Shown in pieces: positions 35,124-46,604 of a stretch of 64,000 nt of DNA (position 1 is its first letter; each line of letters starts with the position of its first letter). The stretch is from positions 22,841,120-22,905,119 of the forward strand of contig OY821517.1 of the NCBI GenBank assembly GCA_963682025.1. The letters run 5' to 3'. The notes beneath the pieces were generated by a model that was given only the letters and a program-made list of their open reading frames with translations, did not search any database and was not told where the DNA came from. A program made the translations under genes and the position numbers. This stretch comes from Cordilura impudica. Taxonomy: Eukaryota; Arthropoda; Insecta; Diptera; Scathophagidae.

Positions 35124-35900
35124 CGTATAGTCGGTCTAGACCGACTATAATTATGCGTTTAGAGACCCTATCTCTCAGGTCCAACTAACTGGATATAGAA
35201 AATAAGCATAAACCAAATTTGAGTGGGATTTTTATTAATTTTTTCGGCTGCAGATATGAAAAAGTTCATATCGGATGCTATATCTATATGGGGACTAGGC
35301 CCAAAAATGGACCGATCCTGACCATGTTTGGTAGAGTCTTTTGTATTTTGCAAAAATATATACAAACAAAATTTGAGAAGAATCAGTGCAATATTTTTGT
35401 TTTTTGATAGATTTAAGTGAAGATCGGGAAGCAGCTCTATATGGGGCCTATGACTAAGAGTTGTCCAATAGGGATCATTTTTGGACTACTGATTAATGGA
35501 TGTAATATATACGTATAAACCCAATTTGACTAAGATTTGTATGATAATTTGGAACTTATGGCAATATATGTTGATTTCATAGAGGTCATTTGTATGGGAG
35601 CTAGGTCTGAACATGGACCGATTCTCAATAATTTCAACAGCGTTCATCCCATGGCCGATAGAAGGTTAAATGCCAAATTTCATTAAAATATATTCATATT
35701 TGCGACCTGCAGTTTGATTACAAGCTTTACATGGACACACAGACGGACGGACGGACGGACGGATATCGTTAAAACGAATCAGATAGTGATTCTGATTCGA
35801 TCGGTATAATTAAAGATGGGTGTAGGTCAAATATTTTTGGTTGTTACAAACAGCAGCACAAAGTCATTATACCCAAACCACATAGTGGTATAGGGTATAA
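35124..35900 (+). mobile_element. Family A element, copy A15, with inverted 5' hairpin segment
   Basis: The body and 3' end are normal and in + orientation. The first 40 bp, which should read from AATTATAG through the hairpin to ATACCCTATACC, are present in reverse complement (GGTATAGGGTATCGTATAG ... CTATAATT) before ATGCGTTTAGAGACC. They overlap the end of A14. Confidence 0.88.
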
Positions 35901-35999
35901 TGAGTTTACCCAGTAGTCGACAAAGTATATATTGATTATTTTAAGACCTGTCGAGTACAGGACAAAAAGTGTTCTGAAGTCGGCAGCAGCTTTGATTCC

Positions 36000-37140
36000 T
36001 ACCTTAATTTAATGGGAAATACCAAAACAGGAAAAAATTTTGAGATTCAATAGAGATAATTCTTCCTGGAATTTCAAACATTTCGACAATTCCAAATATG
36101 GCCACCAAAGAGAAAAGACTCATGCTCCAATATTTGGAAGAATCCTTAAAAAGTGATATAAATGAAATGAGAGAAGGTACGATTTCTGTATTAGGTGTCA
36201 GTAAAAAACTAGATGTTCCGCGTTTTACCATATAAGATCGAATATATGCCCGTATTCTTGAAGGTCCTAGGAGAAACGGTTGTAGACCCCATATCTTTGG
36301 GGTGCCGAAGAAAAACGGTTAGTAAAATGGTACCAAGAGTGCTCAAAATGTGGATTTCCTTTGAAATCTGATAACTTACTGAACACAGTTCAAAAAAAAT
36401 ATCAATAACGACAAACGAACCACCACAATTTTAAATGGTATACCTCTAAGGAAGTGGTATTTAGGCTTTTTGAATCGGCATGGGAACTAAGGATTAAGAG
36501 AAGTGAAGGTATCAGTTAAAAACTTCCACTGCGAACAAAATGCTCTGGACAAATTTGATGATCCATTCCAAATATTTAATGGGGATGAGATAAGCTTTAG
36601 AATATGCCCTAAAACTGGAAAAGATTTGGCTCCAAAGGAACGTGAATTCCATCCAATGAGGAAATGAAAAAGAAACAGTTACAGTGCTGCTGGTTTTTTC
36701 TGCAAATGGAAATTCGGTGTACCCAATGGTTATTTTTCCATATGTGCGACCACTTATAGAAGTAATAACAGCCTCCCAGAAAATTGGTTTTTGGAAAAGT
36801 CAGAAACGAGATGGATGGTGTGCGAAACATTTTTCGAGTATATCGCAAATGGAGCCAATAATTGGCTTAATGAACTCAATGTCCAACGACCTCTTCTGTT
36901 ATTTGTTGATGGCCATAAGTCCCACATTACATTGGAGTTAAGCCAGGTTTGCGAAAACAACGGTGTTATTTCATATGCACTACCTCCAAACACCACACAC
37001 ATAATGCAACCTGCCTATATGAGTGTATTAAAACTTTTAAAATTAGAACGGACCATTTTGTCCGGTATTTCTAACCTTTCAATCCTAATAACGTTGACTA
37101 CACCAAATGTGTCAAAAATCAATTGGAGTTGGAAGTGCTA
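36000..37140 (+). pseudogene. pogo/Tigger-type (DDE_1) transposase pseudogene
   Basis: The N-terminal HTH region reads MREGTISVLGVSKKLDVPRFTI, then a stop, then DRIYARILEGPRRNG (about 36165-36280). The CENP-B-type linker WYQECSKCGFPLKSDNL follows. The DDE core shows FNGDEISFRICPKTGK (first Asp), then LLLFVDGHKSHITLELSQVC (second Asp, about 36895-36955), then YALPPNTTHIMQPAYMSVLK. The last block normally reads QPAD, so the third catalytic Asp has become Tyr. Together with stops and frameshifts the copy is inactive. Terminal repeats were not located. Confidence 0.8.
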
Positions 37141-37165
37141 TAGGCTATAACTTTTTAGATATTTT

Positions 37166-37610
37166 TAGTGGGCGTGGCACCTCCCACACAAAGTAAATTT
37201 GTAATATCATATATATTGAGTATTATGATAGAGAGAGTTTTGCAAATTTGTGTGAGGTCACATATTGTTAATATTAGTAGCTACGCCGAAAATGGGACGG
37301 ATCGGACAAGTGGGCGTGGTACCTCCCACACATTATTATATATCTCGAGTACTGTGATAGAGAGACCTTTTCAAAATCGTCTGATGTCACCTTCTATTAA
37401 TGTGAGTAGTCAAACAAAAAATGGCCAGTATTGGCCCAATAGGCGTGGCACCTGCCAAGCAAAGTAAATATAAAATGCCATATATCTGGAGTACTGTAAT
37501 AGTGAGAGTCTTGGGACTTTGTTTGAGCCCATAATTTATTCATGTGATTAGTTAGACAAAAATGGGCGTGATCGGAGCAGTGGGCGTGGCACCGCTCGTA
37601 TTGTATATAG
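37166..37610 (+). repeat. Satellite S, locus 2
   Basis: Four units with GGGCGTGGCACCTCCCACAC-like boxes near 37169, 37312, 37441 and 37582. It begins just after the pogo relic. Confidence 0.8.
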
Positions 37611-37619
37611 GTATAATTT

Positions 37620-38515
37620 GTATATTGTTTTTATTCTTTTATTAGTTGTTATTAGAAATTATTTATAAAAATTGGTCTCTCGTACCTGATACTCATATTA
37701 AACATGAAAAACGTAAATCACTTTAATTTTAGACGTTAAATGTTAGTATTTATTCAATAAAAAATGCCATGCCGACACTAGGGTCATTATATACCGAACT
37801 TAGGACAATGAGTGCCGACCACTGGCAGTAACGATGCATTTTAGAAAATACGTAAATTATTCAAATTTTGCTAGTAAGTGTTTGAAAACAGTTAAATGAA
37901 TCTGAAACAATACCAATTACTGAATTGTAATAACTAGTTGCCAAAAAAGTAGCATGTTCGCATACGTAAGGGCACCAGTTCAAAAAAGAAAAAAAATTAA
38001 ACTACCGACAACGGGCACACTTACCCTATTTAATTAATCAATTTTTTTTCAAGTTAATTTTCTCTAATTTGTGAAAATAAGGTAGAGTTTTGAAATAATC
38101 ATAGGAAATGTGCTCTGCCAAATTTCGATTTAAAGTCATACCTTCAAACTAACTTTCGATTTATTACAACACTTTAAGTCCGACTATTAAGTATTGTGGA
38201 CTACTAAACACGAAATTTTAAATTTAAAAAAAAAATGTGGTTACAAGGTTTTTATTTGTTTTTAGACTAAATCTCGAATTGAGAGCAACCCATATGGTTA
38301 CAATATATGTGACCTGGTGTATGAAAAGGCGACTTAGGTGTCAAGTAATCATTTTCCACTTTTTTGTCGATCCGGATAGAGTATGAGACGCTCCTTCACA
38401 TGATGAAAACCAGAAAGTCATAAGCTGTGGAAAAGTTCATTAAAAATTAAGAGAAAACAGAGTACAAATACGGAAAAACTGATTTTAAAGATAAAAGAGA
38501 ATATCCCAATTCTTT
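37620..38515. other. Non-coding gap
   Basis: A+T-rich sequence, no recognised domain or repeat. Confidence 0.4.
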
Positions 38516-38559
38516 GAAATTTGGATCAATTTATTAATCTGATAATCATTTATCAATCA

Positions 38560-38900
38560 CTAATATATTTGCTGATTTTTTTTACCATGACATATTCCAT
38601 ACAAAATTTTGATCAATCCCCACAATATCTCTTTGAAATTTCCAAAGCTTCTTCGATAATAAATGAAAATTCCCTGAATAACATCACTGTTTTCAGTAAT
38701 ACGAAAACACTGAAGAATTCTTTTGATCCTGGTCCTAATGGAATACCAAATAATATTCTTAAGCACTGTACTGACCCCCTGTCGTATCCACTAATAATAC
38801 TTTTTAATCAGTCCTTGCGAAAAGGATATCTACCATCTCTATGAAAGGAGTCTTATATCATCCGTTTACATAAATCTGGCAATAAAATCAAGTATCATCA
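38560..38900 (+). pseudogene. Jockey/R1-like reverse transcriptase N-terminal fragment
   Basis: One frame holds NSFDPGPNGIPNNILKHC, then PLIILFNQSLRKGYLP, then a stop in place of the usual Trp, and ESYIIRLHKSGNKIKY. This is the block before RT motif A in Jockey-group elements (DPG-P-D-G-I-P). The catalytic motifs are absent because the copy breaks off near 38900. Confidence 0.75.
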
Positions 38901-38904
38901 CTTA

Positions 38905-39660
38905 GGTGAACGTTCAAATTGCCCGAAAACCACATTCATCAAAGAGAATTTAATCAACTCTTTTCATCGAGAATATATAGAGGAGGTCAAATTTGAATCT
39001 TGGATTCAGACTGACAGATGTAATTTGAAAGCAATCATTTTAAATGTGGATGATTTTGTGGAAGAAATGTGTACAGGATTGCTAAACTTGAGATCCCATA
39101 ACTTATTAGTCAAAGAGCAATGGTCATTCTTCAAGGTTTTTGGAAGATACACTTGAAGTCTGTTGAATTCGTTATTTCATATTATTTCGCAGAAAACTAA
39201 AAATATGTTCTTCAGGATGCCATACAAGCTTTCCACTTCACTAAGGACGAAGCAACTATATTCAAAGTAGTTATTTACTACACAGTGCTTATTTACTCCC
39301 ACGATTTAAAACATGCTACCGTTGCAGTTTATGAGTACCAGAAGATAATACTAAAATAACTAAAATCTAAATTTACAGTAGAGAAGGTATACTACGTTTC
39401 GGACGTAGCTCATCAACATTTTAAAAAGAAAAGTTGCTTCGAAAATCTTATAGCTCATAAAAAAGATTTTGGAATGCCAGCTGAGTGGCATTTTCATCCT
39501 ACTGCTCATAGTAAATGAGCAAAAAAGAAACCAGCAACGAAATCAACAGCTTAGCCTAGTAACGCCAAAAAAAGATTAGCAAAAAAGCAGCAAATAAAGC
39601 GATAAATAAGCTGGATGAAAGACTGGGTATTTAAAAATTTACAAAACTTAAATAAACTTA
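38905..39660 (+). pseudogene. Unrecognised repeated protein-coding element, C-terminal part
   Basis: Open segments read NCPKTTFIKENLINSFHREY, ESWIQTDRCNLKAI, then about 39390-39520 VYYVSDVAHQHFKKKSCFEN and KKDFGMPAEWHFHPTAHSK. The end reads SNAKKRLAKK, then a stop, then a GCTGGATGAAAGACTGGGTA tail. The VSD-x-A-x-QHFK box and the F-G-x-P-A-x-W-H-F box recur in insect repetitive proteins and may be part of an RNase H-like transposase core, but I cannot name the family. There are several frameshifts. Two more 3' ends lie at 16845-17040 (-) and 41067-41160 (-). Confidence 0.5.
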
Positions 39661-40460
39661 ATAAAAATAAAAAATTATTATTATTATTATTATATATTAA
39701 TAAATAAAAAAATTATTTTTCAACATTTCTGTAGAAAAAAAAATATAAAAAAAAATCCTGAGGTTAACATATTGCGGGTATTACAGTATCGAAGGTAAGA
39801 AATTTTAGTTAGGTGTGTTACATACCGTCGGAAAGGTTGATTTACACACAAATAGGAAAAAATTGTTAATAGTGCATATGCTAAAAATTTAAAAACCGTT
39901 GTCTTGATAGATATCCCACTCGCATCCCAATAAGCGACCAAAAAGCTCTTAAAGGAAAAAAATCTAAGCTTTCTTTTGAGCAAAACAAAGGGCTTTTTTC
40001 AAAACAGTCAAAAAAATTTTTGATTTAGCAAAAAAAAAATTTTTACATTTTTGCATGGTTACATGGTTCATCCCGATCGGAAGACATCAGTTTCAAAAGT
40101 TGGTTCACTTGACATGAAACGCCACATATATACGGGGTCAAGAACTATCTGTCTTAGGGGGGTCAAAATATGACATTTTGGGCAAACAGGTGTTTTTTAA
40201 AAAGTTAGATTCATATATATTTGCTGAAAACAACCAAACGAGAATTCAAGCAAAAGTTGTACTATTTAAGCCTCTTTCAATATAACAAACTAAAATATAG
40301 AACAACTTTGAAACAAATATGCTTGTATACGTGTACACATTGCATACTACAATATATGTACATGTTTGTTTTTGTCTTGAAAAAACCAGAAAAACAATTT
40401 GTTTTTGCTAAAGTTACATTTAGCGTTAACGGCGTACCCACCGTACTTTTAATTTTACTA
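39660..40460. other. Non-coding stretch with a dispersed 65-bp repeat
   Basis: An (ATT)n run at about 39678-39695. At 40071-40137 a segment starting CATCCCGATCGGAAGACATC and ending in a TGACATGAAACGCC block recurs at 41359-41421 in the same orientation. Otherwise nothing recognised. Confidence 0.5.
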
Positions 40461-40461
40461 T

Positions 40462-41066
40462 TTATACCCTATACCTATGGTACCCTATGTGGTTTGGGTA
40501 TAATGACTTTGTGCTGCTGTTTGTAACAACCAAAAATATTTGACCTACACCCATCTTTAATTATACCGATCGAATCAGAATCACTATCTGATTCGATTTA
40601 ACGATGTCCGTCCGTCCGTCTGTGTATCCATGTAAAGCTTGTAATCAAACTGCAGGTCGTAAATATTAATATATTTTGATGAAATTTGGTATTTAATCTT
40701 TTGTCGGCCATGGGATGAACTCTATTGAAATTGGTGAGAATCGATCCATGTTCAGAGCTAGCCCCCATACAAATGACCCCTATGAAATCAACATATATTT
40801 CCATAAGATCCAAATTATCATACAAATCTTAGTCAAATTGGGTTTGTATGTATATACTACATCCATTAATCAGTAGTCCAAAAATGATCCCTATTGGACA
40901 ACTCTTAGTCATACGCCCCATATAGAGATGCTTCCCGATCTTCACTTAAATCTATCAAATTCTTCTCAAATTTTGTTTGTATATATTTTTGCGAAATACA
41001 AGAGATTTTAACAAACAGGTCAGGATCGGTCCATTTTTGGGCCTAGTCCCCATATAGATATAGCAT
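40462..41066 (-). mobile_element. Family A element, copy A16 (5'-truncated)
   Basis: The 3' hairpin is altered by a duplication (CCTATACCTATGGTACCCTATG). It ends at TATAGATATAGCAT, where the tail of the unrecognised element begins. Confidence 0.85.
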
Positions 41067-41160
41067 TTTTAAATACCAAGTCTTTCATCCAGCTTATTTG
41101 CTTTATTTGCTGCTTTTTGCCAATCTTTTCTTGGCGTAACCTGGTTCAGCTGTTGACTAA
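41067..41160 (-). repeat. 3' tail of the unrecognised element
   Basis: The minus strand matches 39540-39650: CAGCTGAACC, CGCCAAGAAAAGATTGGC and AGCTGGATGAAAGACTTGG. It abuts copy A16. Confidence 0.65.
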
Positions 41161-43088
41161 CAGATTCCTTTTTTGGAAAAAATCAAACAAATTTTTTTAT
41201 TTTTTAAATTTTTTTTTTTTTCCGAAGGATTGAAGAAATAGTAAGAACAATAGGTAATAAGTTACACGGATGAGAAAAAACACCTGCTTGGCGAAAATGT
41301 CAAATTTTGATCTTGTTGAAAAACTGTGTCCAATAGGACTAACCTTGGTGCAAATTTCATCCCGATCGGAAGACATCGGTTTCAAAAGTTGGGTCACTTG
41401 ACATGAAACGCCCCATATATATACAGTAGACCTCACCGTCCTTGTATTGCTCTGGAACAATTTCATTTATCTTTAAAAGTTCCTCACACTCAATTCTAAT
41501 CAAGATCTCATTATAAAGCAAATGAGATGGCCTTTAAAATGTTTTTAGGAATTTTATTTAAAAAAGGTCAAAGGTTTTTATTATATGATCTGAAGCTTGG
41601 AAAATAAGTATTTGCATAGTTTTTTTTTATACTTAAATATGTATGTTGTTGCTAATAATCTTCCACAGACTTATTCTAAATTTTATATGCAAGCTAAAAA
41701 AAATTTTTAATTACTAGTTTCGTAAGATGCAACAATAAATTCTAAGGGTTAAGGAAAATCCTTTTGTTGGTTATATAAAGTATTAAAAACCAGATTAAAA
41801 TTCTTTTTGGGAATTAAAATTTGTTCGCTAGTTTGTACTATATGTATGTATATCTTAAGTAGATGATAGATTTGCGAGAAAAAAAATTGAACAGATTATG
41901 TTTAATATGGAAATATATAACTAAGTCGTAAGTATTATTTGTTGCGATATATTGGCAAAACTTTACAATCACAAACAGCGTTAATCCTGCATGATCCTTT
42001 TGTTTATTAAAGCGTATGGTTTCACTACCTTTTAAGTGCTCTAAATAATGATTTCCCTCTTCAAGGATTTAAGTATGAAATAAGCTTATATTTTATTTTA
42101 TTGCCATCTCAATCAAGAAAAGAAATTTAAATAATCCCATTTATTGCATATTTAGCATAACAAAATAAAATCCTTTAGTAACATGCCACAATTTGATAAG
42201 CACTTCAATTCGAACAAAGTATTACAAAAAAGTATTATAAAAGCCACAATAATAGCGACATCAAATCGCATACACTATATTACAGATTTGTTTGTTGCAT
42301 GCAACATTAACAACCGTTATATAAATTATAGTTTTAAATTACATTCGTGATACAACAAAATAATCTTAAGTAGTGAAATGAAGAAAAAAAAACGAAAACA
42401 AAACAAAACAAAACAAAGCAACCAAATCCGAAATAGACCCCATATGGCGTAATGATTTTGAATTAAAAACAGTGTATATAAAAAAAAACTAAAGAAATAT
42501 AAAATAAAATGATCAAATCTAAATAAATTTTCAAATGCACTTGTGTCACAAGGCAACAACAAAATGCTATAAACATAATATTCACTCACTTACTTATGGA
42601 TGACATGCAACAACATATGAAATGTACAGGAGTATACATTGCTTATACATGCATATACACACTTACATAATGTACTATATAAAATGAGATCAAATAGAAA
42701 TGAAATTGAAATAAACGCCCTAAACATTGGAAAGAAAAAAAAAGACATCGGTTGCGGTAAAGTTAAGTAAGAAAAATGAACATGATTACGCATTAGGGTG
42801 GCTCACCAACATTGCTCTTAAAACATATACATATAAAGTCTGTTAGTAATTAAAATAACAAGACGTTATCTTAGACCAAAGCAAAAACCGAGAACTCAAA
42901 CCAGTACTTAGGATGTCATGAAAACTCACTTTTTTAATAGGTATTATTCAGAAAGATTTCTATGGGTGATTCGTGACACTTTATATCAACTTTAACTTTT
43001 CATTTTTAATATGTATTTTACTTATTTCCCAATAGAAACTTTTATGAAATCAATATCAGTTCATCCATTATCAAAAATTATTTTTTTT
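41161..43088. other. Non-coding stretch
   Basis: Contains the second 65-bp repeat copy (41359-41421). The rest is A+T-rich, unique-looking sequence without recognised domains. Open frames at 42326-42589 (-) and 42590-42793 (-) are low-complexity. Confidence 0.45.
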
Positions 43089-43089
43089 T

Positions 43090-43693
43090 CTACCCTAGCA
43101 AAAATATTTGACCTTTTATTATTAAACCAATCGACTAAGACTCGCTTTTTGAGACGATTTAGCGATTTCGTCCGTCCGTCCGTACATCTGCCTGTCTGAT
43201 GTCAGTCTGTGTTTTCATATATGTAGACCTTATAATCAAACTACAGGTCGGAAATATCAATATATTTCGATGAAATATGCCATATAAGCTTTTGTCGGCC
43301 ATAGGACGATTGCTATTGAAATTAGTGAAAATTTCTGAATATTCAGACCTAATCCCTATGTAATTGACCTCTATGGGATCGACTTAAAATGCCATAACAT
43401 CGAGACATTAATTTGTTGTCCAAAATAAACTCTGTAGGACCAACTACAGTTATACTCTCCACATCCACTTTACTAAATACGGTCAGTATGGGTCCATTTT
43501 TGACCAAGTTCCCATATAAGAAGTTCCGATATAAACTTTTTCATATCGACAGGCCACTAATTAACAAATACGCCATTCAAATTTGGTTTATGCTTATTTT
43601 CACTACCCAATCAGAAAAATTGGTTTCGACCCTTTCTCGGAACTCATGGTATACGGTATCGTATGTCAGTCTACACGGACTTTAATTTTTACA
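43090..43693 (-). mobile_element. Family A element, diverged old copy A17
   Basis: The block order is the same as in other copies (AAATATTTGACC, GTCCGTCCGTCC, AATCAAACTACAGGTCGG, TTTTTCATATCGAC, AATTTGGTTTATGCTTATTTTC), but many substitutions are present. The 5' hairpin is degraded (GTCAGTCTACACGGAC). The adjacent CTCCACACCACTGTGCAG (43697-43714) resembles a reversed family B 3' end. Confidence 0.75.
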
Positions 43694-43699
43694 CTCTCC

Positions 43700-44990
43700 A
43701 CACCACTGTGCAGAGGGAGTTTTGGTCGTCGTACAAACATTCTTCCATCATGGCCTCTTAAATTAAACTTTGCCCCATCTGAAAAATGTCAGATTTCTAG
43801 TTCCGTATTGACAGTTCTTGAGTTCGTTAACAAAATTTATGTGAGCCAGACGCTTTTTCTCTAATATCAGTGGGTTCTTCACATGACGATAACAATAAAG
43901 ATCAGCCTCAATTGCTCATCAGGAAATAGTTCGAGCACATATTTATACCCTATACCACTGCTGTTTGTAACAACCAAAAATTTTGACCTACACTCATCTT
44001 TAATTATACCGATCGAATCAGAATCACTATCTGATTCGATTTAACGATGTCCGTCCGTCCGTCCGTCTGTGTGTCCATGTAAAGTTGTAATCAAACTGCA
44101 GGTCGCAAATATGAATATATTTTGATGAAATTTGGTATTTGATCTTCTGTCGGCCATGGGATGAACGATATTGAAATTGGTGAGAATCGGTCCATGTTCA
44201 GACCTAGCCCCCATACAAATGACCCCTGTGAAATCAACATATATTGCCATAAGATCCAAATTATCATACAAATCTTAGTCAAATTGGGTTTTTATGTATA
44301 TATTACATCCATTAATCAGTAGTCCAAAAATGATCCCTATTGGACAACTCTTAGTCATATAGAGCTGCTTCCCGATCTTCACTTAAATCTATCAAAAAAC
44401 AAAAATATTGCACTGATTCTTCTCAAATTTTGTTTGTATATATTTTTGCAAAATACAAGAGACTTTACCAAACATGGTCAGGATTGGTCCATTTTTGGGA
44501 CTAGTCCCCATATAGATATAGTATCCGATATGAACTTTTTCATATCTGCAGCCAAAAAAAATTAATAAAAATCCCACTCAAATTTGGTTTATGCTTATTT
44601 TCTATATCCAGTTAGTTGGGCCTGAGAGATAGGGTCTTTAAACGCATGGTATATAGGGTATCGTATAGTCGGTCTAGACCGACTATAATTTTCTTACTTG
44701 TTTTATTTTCAGATTGTTAGTGACCTCTTTAGGTAGTATTTTTGGGCATTTCCTAAACTCTCTTGCTATTAAAGTATACTGTCTTCGACTGGTTTTTCGG
44801 TGCCTGTCACCTGCATGGTGAATCGTCACCGGACCTCTTTCTCGATATTTCTGGATAACTTTTGAAGTTATGGATTTCTTCATAGCATATTTCTCACAAA
44901 TTTTCTTTTGAATAAGATCAACAGTAAAATCCTCTATTATTGTGGTTTTTAACGCTTCTCAAAACTTTATTCTTGCCATTATTTTATAAT
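43700..44990 (-). pseudogene. Tc1-like transposase gene split by copy A18
   Basis: Minus-strand order: the start region (about 44985) is broken by a TGA after MARIKF. The HTH domain follows (CEKYAMKKSITSKVIQKYRE and RHRKTSRRQYTLIAREF, 44950-44705). Copy A18 interrupts it. The reading then resumes with NPLILEKKRLAHINFVNELK and FSDGAKFNLRGHDGRMFVRR (about 43860-43715). The last block surrounds the first catalytic Asp, in which SDE has become SDG. The catalytic core beyond is missing. The gene was already resident when the family A element inserted. Confidence 0.8.
43943..44700 (-). mobile_element. Family A element, copy A18, inside a Tc1 gene
   Basis: Both ends are present. A deletion fuses TATACCACTG to CTGTTTGTAAC at the 3' side. 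The 5' hairpin is perfect. It divides the Tc1 transposase reading (43700-43942 and 44701-44990). Confidence 0.88.
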
Positions 44991-45595
44991 AATTAATTAT
45001 AAGAGTAAAGCATTGAAAAATATTGTTGAAAGAAAACGTCAGAAATTATAAATATTTAAATAACAGTCAAGATTTTATACATATTCTTTCATATCATCTT
45101 CTAGTTTTATTGTTTTAATCAACCATGGTACAGAAATTTAATAGTTGCCGTTGTTTTGTCAACATTAAAAATTTTATTTTTTTTTTCATATCATTTTGGT
45201 TGTTAACACACCTAAGAGTGATTTCGCAATAAAAAGATAATTATTAAAATATATGGCAAATTTAGAATTTTGTAAAAGTTTCCAATTTATTGGCACCCAC
45301 TTATGTGACCTCGTCTATGAAAATGGGGTTGATGTGCGAAAACAAGTTATCGATAAAACAGTTTTTAAAGGTCTCCTACTCTTGATCCTTTTACCAACTC
45401 GAGTCAATATAGTGATGTCCGTCTGTTTGTTGAAATCGCGCTCAATCAAACTATTTACCTAGAAAAAATTACGACAATATTCTTTGTCATTGTTTCGGGC
45501 AGGTGGTTATTGAATTTGAAGTCTCTAGCTCAATACCTGTGAAATGAGGTAAGAAAATGTAAAGATACTCCGATAAAGTATCATATAAAAAACTA
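44991..45595. repeat. Old dispersed repeat, homologous to 59960-60210 plus 61965-62010
   Basis: About 45070-45300 matches, with divergence, the sequence that flanks copy B4 on both sides (GAGTGATTTCGCAATAAAAA, then GGCAAATTTAGAATTTTG). Here the two flanks are contiguous. A GTCCGTCTGTTTGTTGAAATCG segment (about 45418-45440) resembles 48140-48165. Confidence 0.6.
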
Positions 45596-46258
45596 ACCAG
45601 TAAGAAAATTATAGTCGGTATAGACCGACTATACGATACCGTATACCATGCGTTTAGAGACCCTATCTCTTAGGTCTAACTAATTAGATTCAGAAAATAA
45701 GCAGATATCAAATCGTTATTAATTTTTTTGCCCTCGGATATGAAAAAGTTCACATCGGATGCTATATTTATATTGGGCCTAGGTCGAAAAATGGACCGAT
45801 ACTGACTGACCATTTGGTAGGGTCACTTATTTTTTGCGAAAACATATACAACCCAAATTTGGATATATCTGTGCAATATTTTTGTTTTTTGGTTGATTTA
45901 AGTAAACATCGGGAATTAGCTTCATATGCGGGATATGACTAAGAATTGCCCTAAAGGTTTATTTTTGGACTACTAATCAATAGATATAATAAACATAAAA
46001 GAACCGAGATCTATATGATAATTTGGGTACTATGGCAATTTAAAACGATCTCATAAGGGTCATTTATATAGGGACTAGGTCCGAACATGAACCGATTTCA
46101 CCAATTTCAATAGAGTTCATCATATGGCCGATAGAAGCTTATACACTAAATTTCATCAAAATATATTCATATTTAAGACTTGTAGTTTGATTACAAGGTT
46201 TACATGGGAAGACGGACGGTATAATAAAAGATGGTTCCAGGTTAAATATTTTTGGTAA
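45596..46258 (+). mobile_element. Family A element, copy A19 (diverged)
   Basis: The 5' end reads CCAGTAAGAAAATTATAG with a hairpin. The GGAC run and internal hairpin are largely deleted (46205-46218). It breaks off at TATTTTTGGTAAT and is followed directly by A20. Confidence 0.82.
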
Positions 46259-46600
46259 TATGGCAATTTATGTCCATTTCATAGGGGTCATTTGTATGGG
46301 GCTAGGTCTGAACATGGACCGATTCTCACCAATTTCAATAGCGTTCATCCTATGGCCGATAAAAGCTTATATACAAAATTCCATCAAAATATATTCATAT
46401 TTGCGACCTGCAGTTTGATTACAAGGTTTACATGGACACACAGACGGACGGACGGACTGGCGGACGGACATCGTTAAATCGAATCAGTTAGTGATTCTGA
46501 TTCGGTCGGTATAATAAAATATGGGTCTAGGTCAAATATTTGGTAGTTACAAACAGCAGCACAAAGTCATTATACCCAAACCACATAGTGGTATAGGGTA
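46259..46600 (+). mobile_element. Family A element, copy A20 (3' part)
   Basis: It starts at ATGGCAATTTATGTCC and has a GGAC run at about 46443-46468 and the AATCAG hairpin. The end is GGGTACAAAA. Confidence 0.87.
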
Positions 46601-46604
46601 CAAA

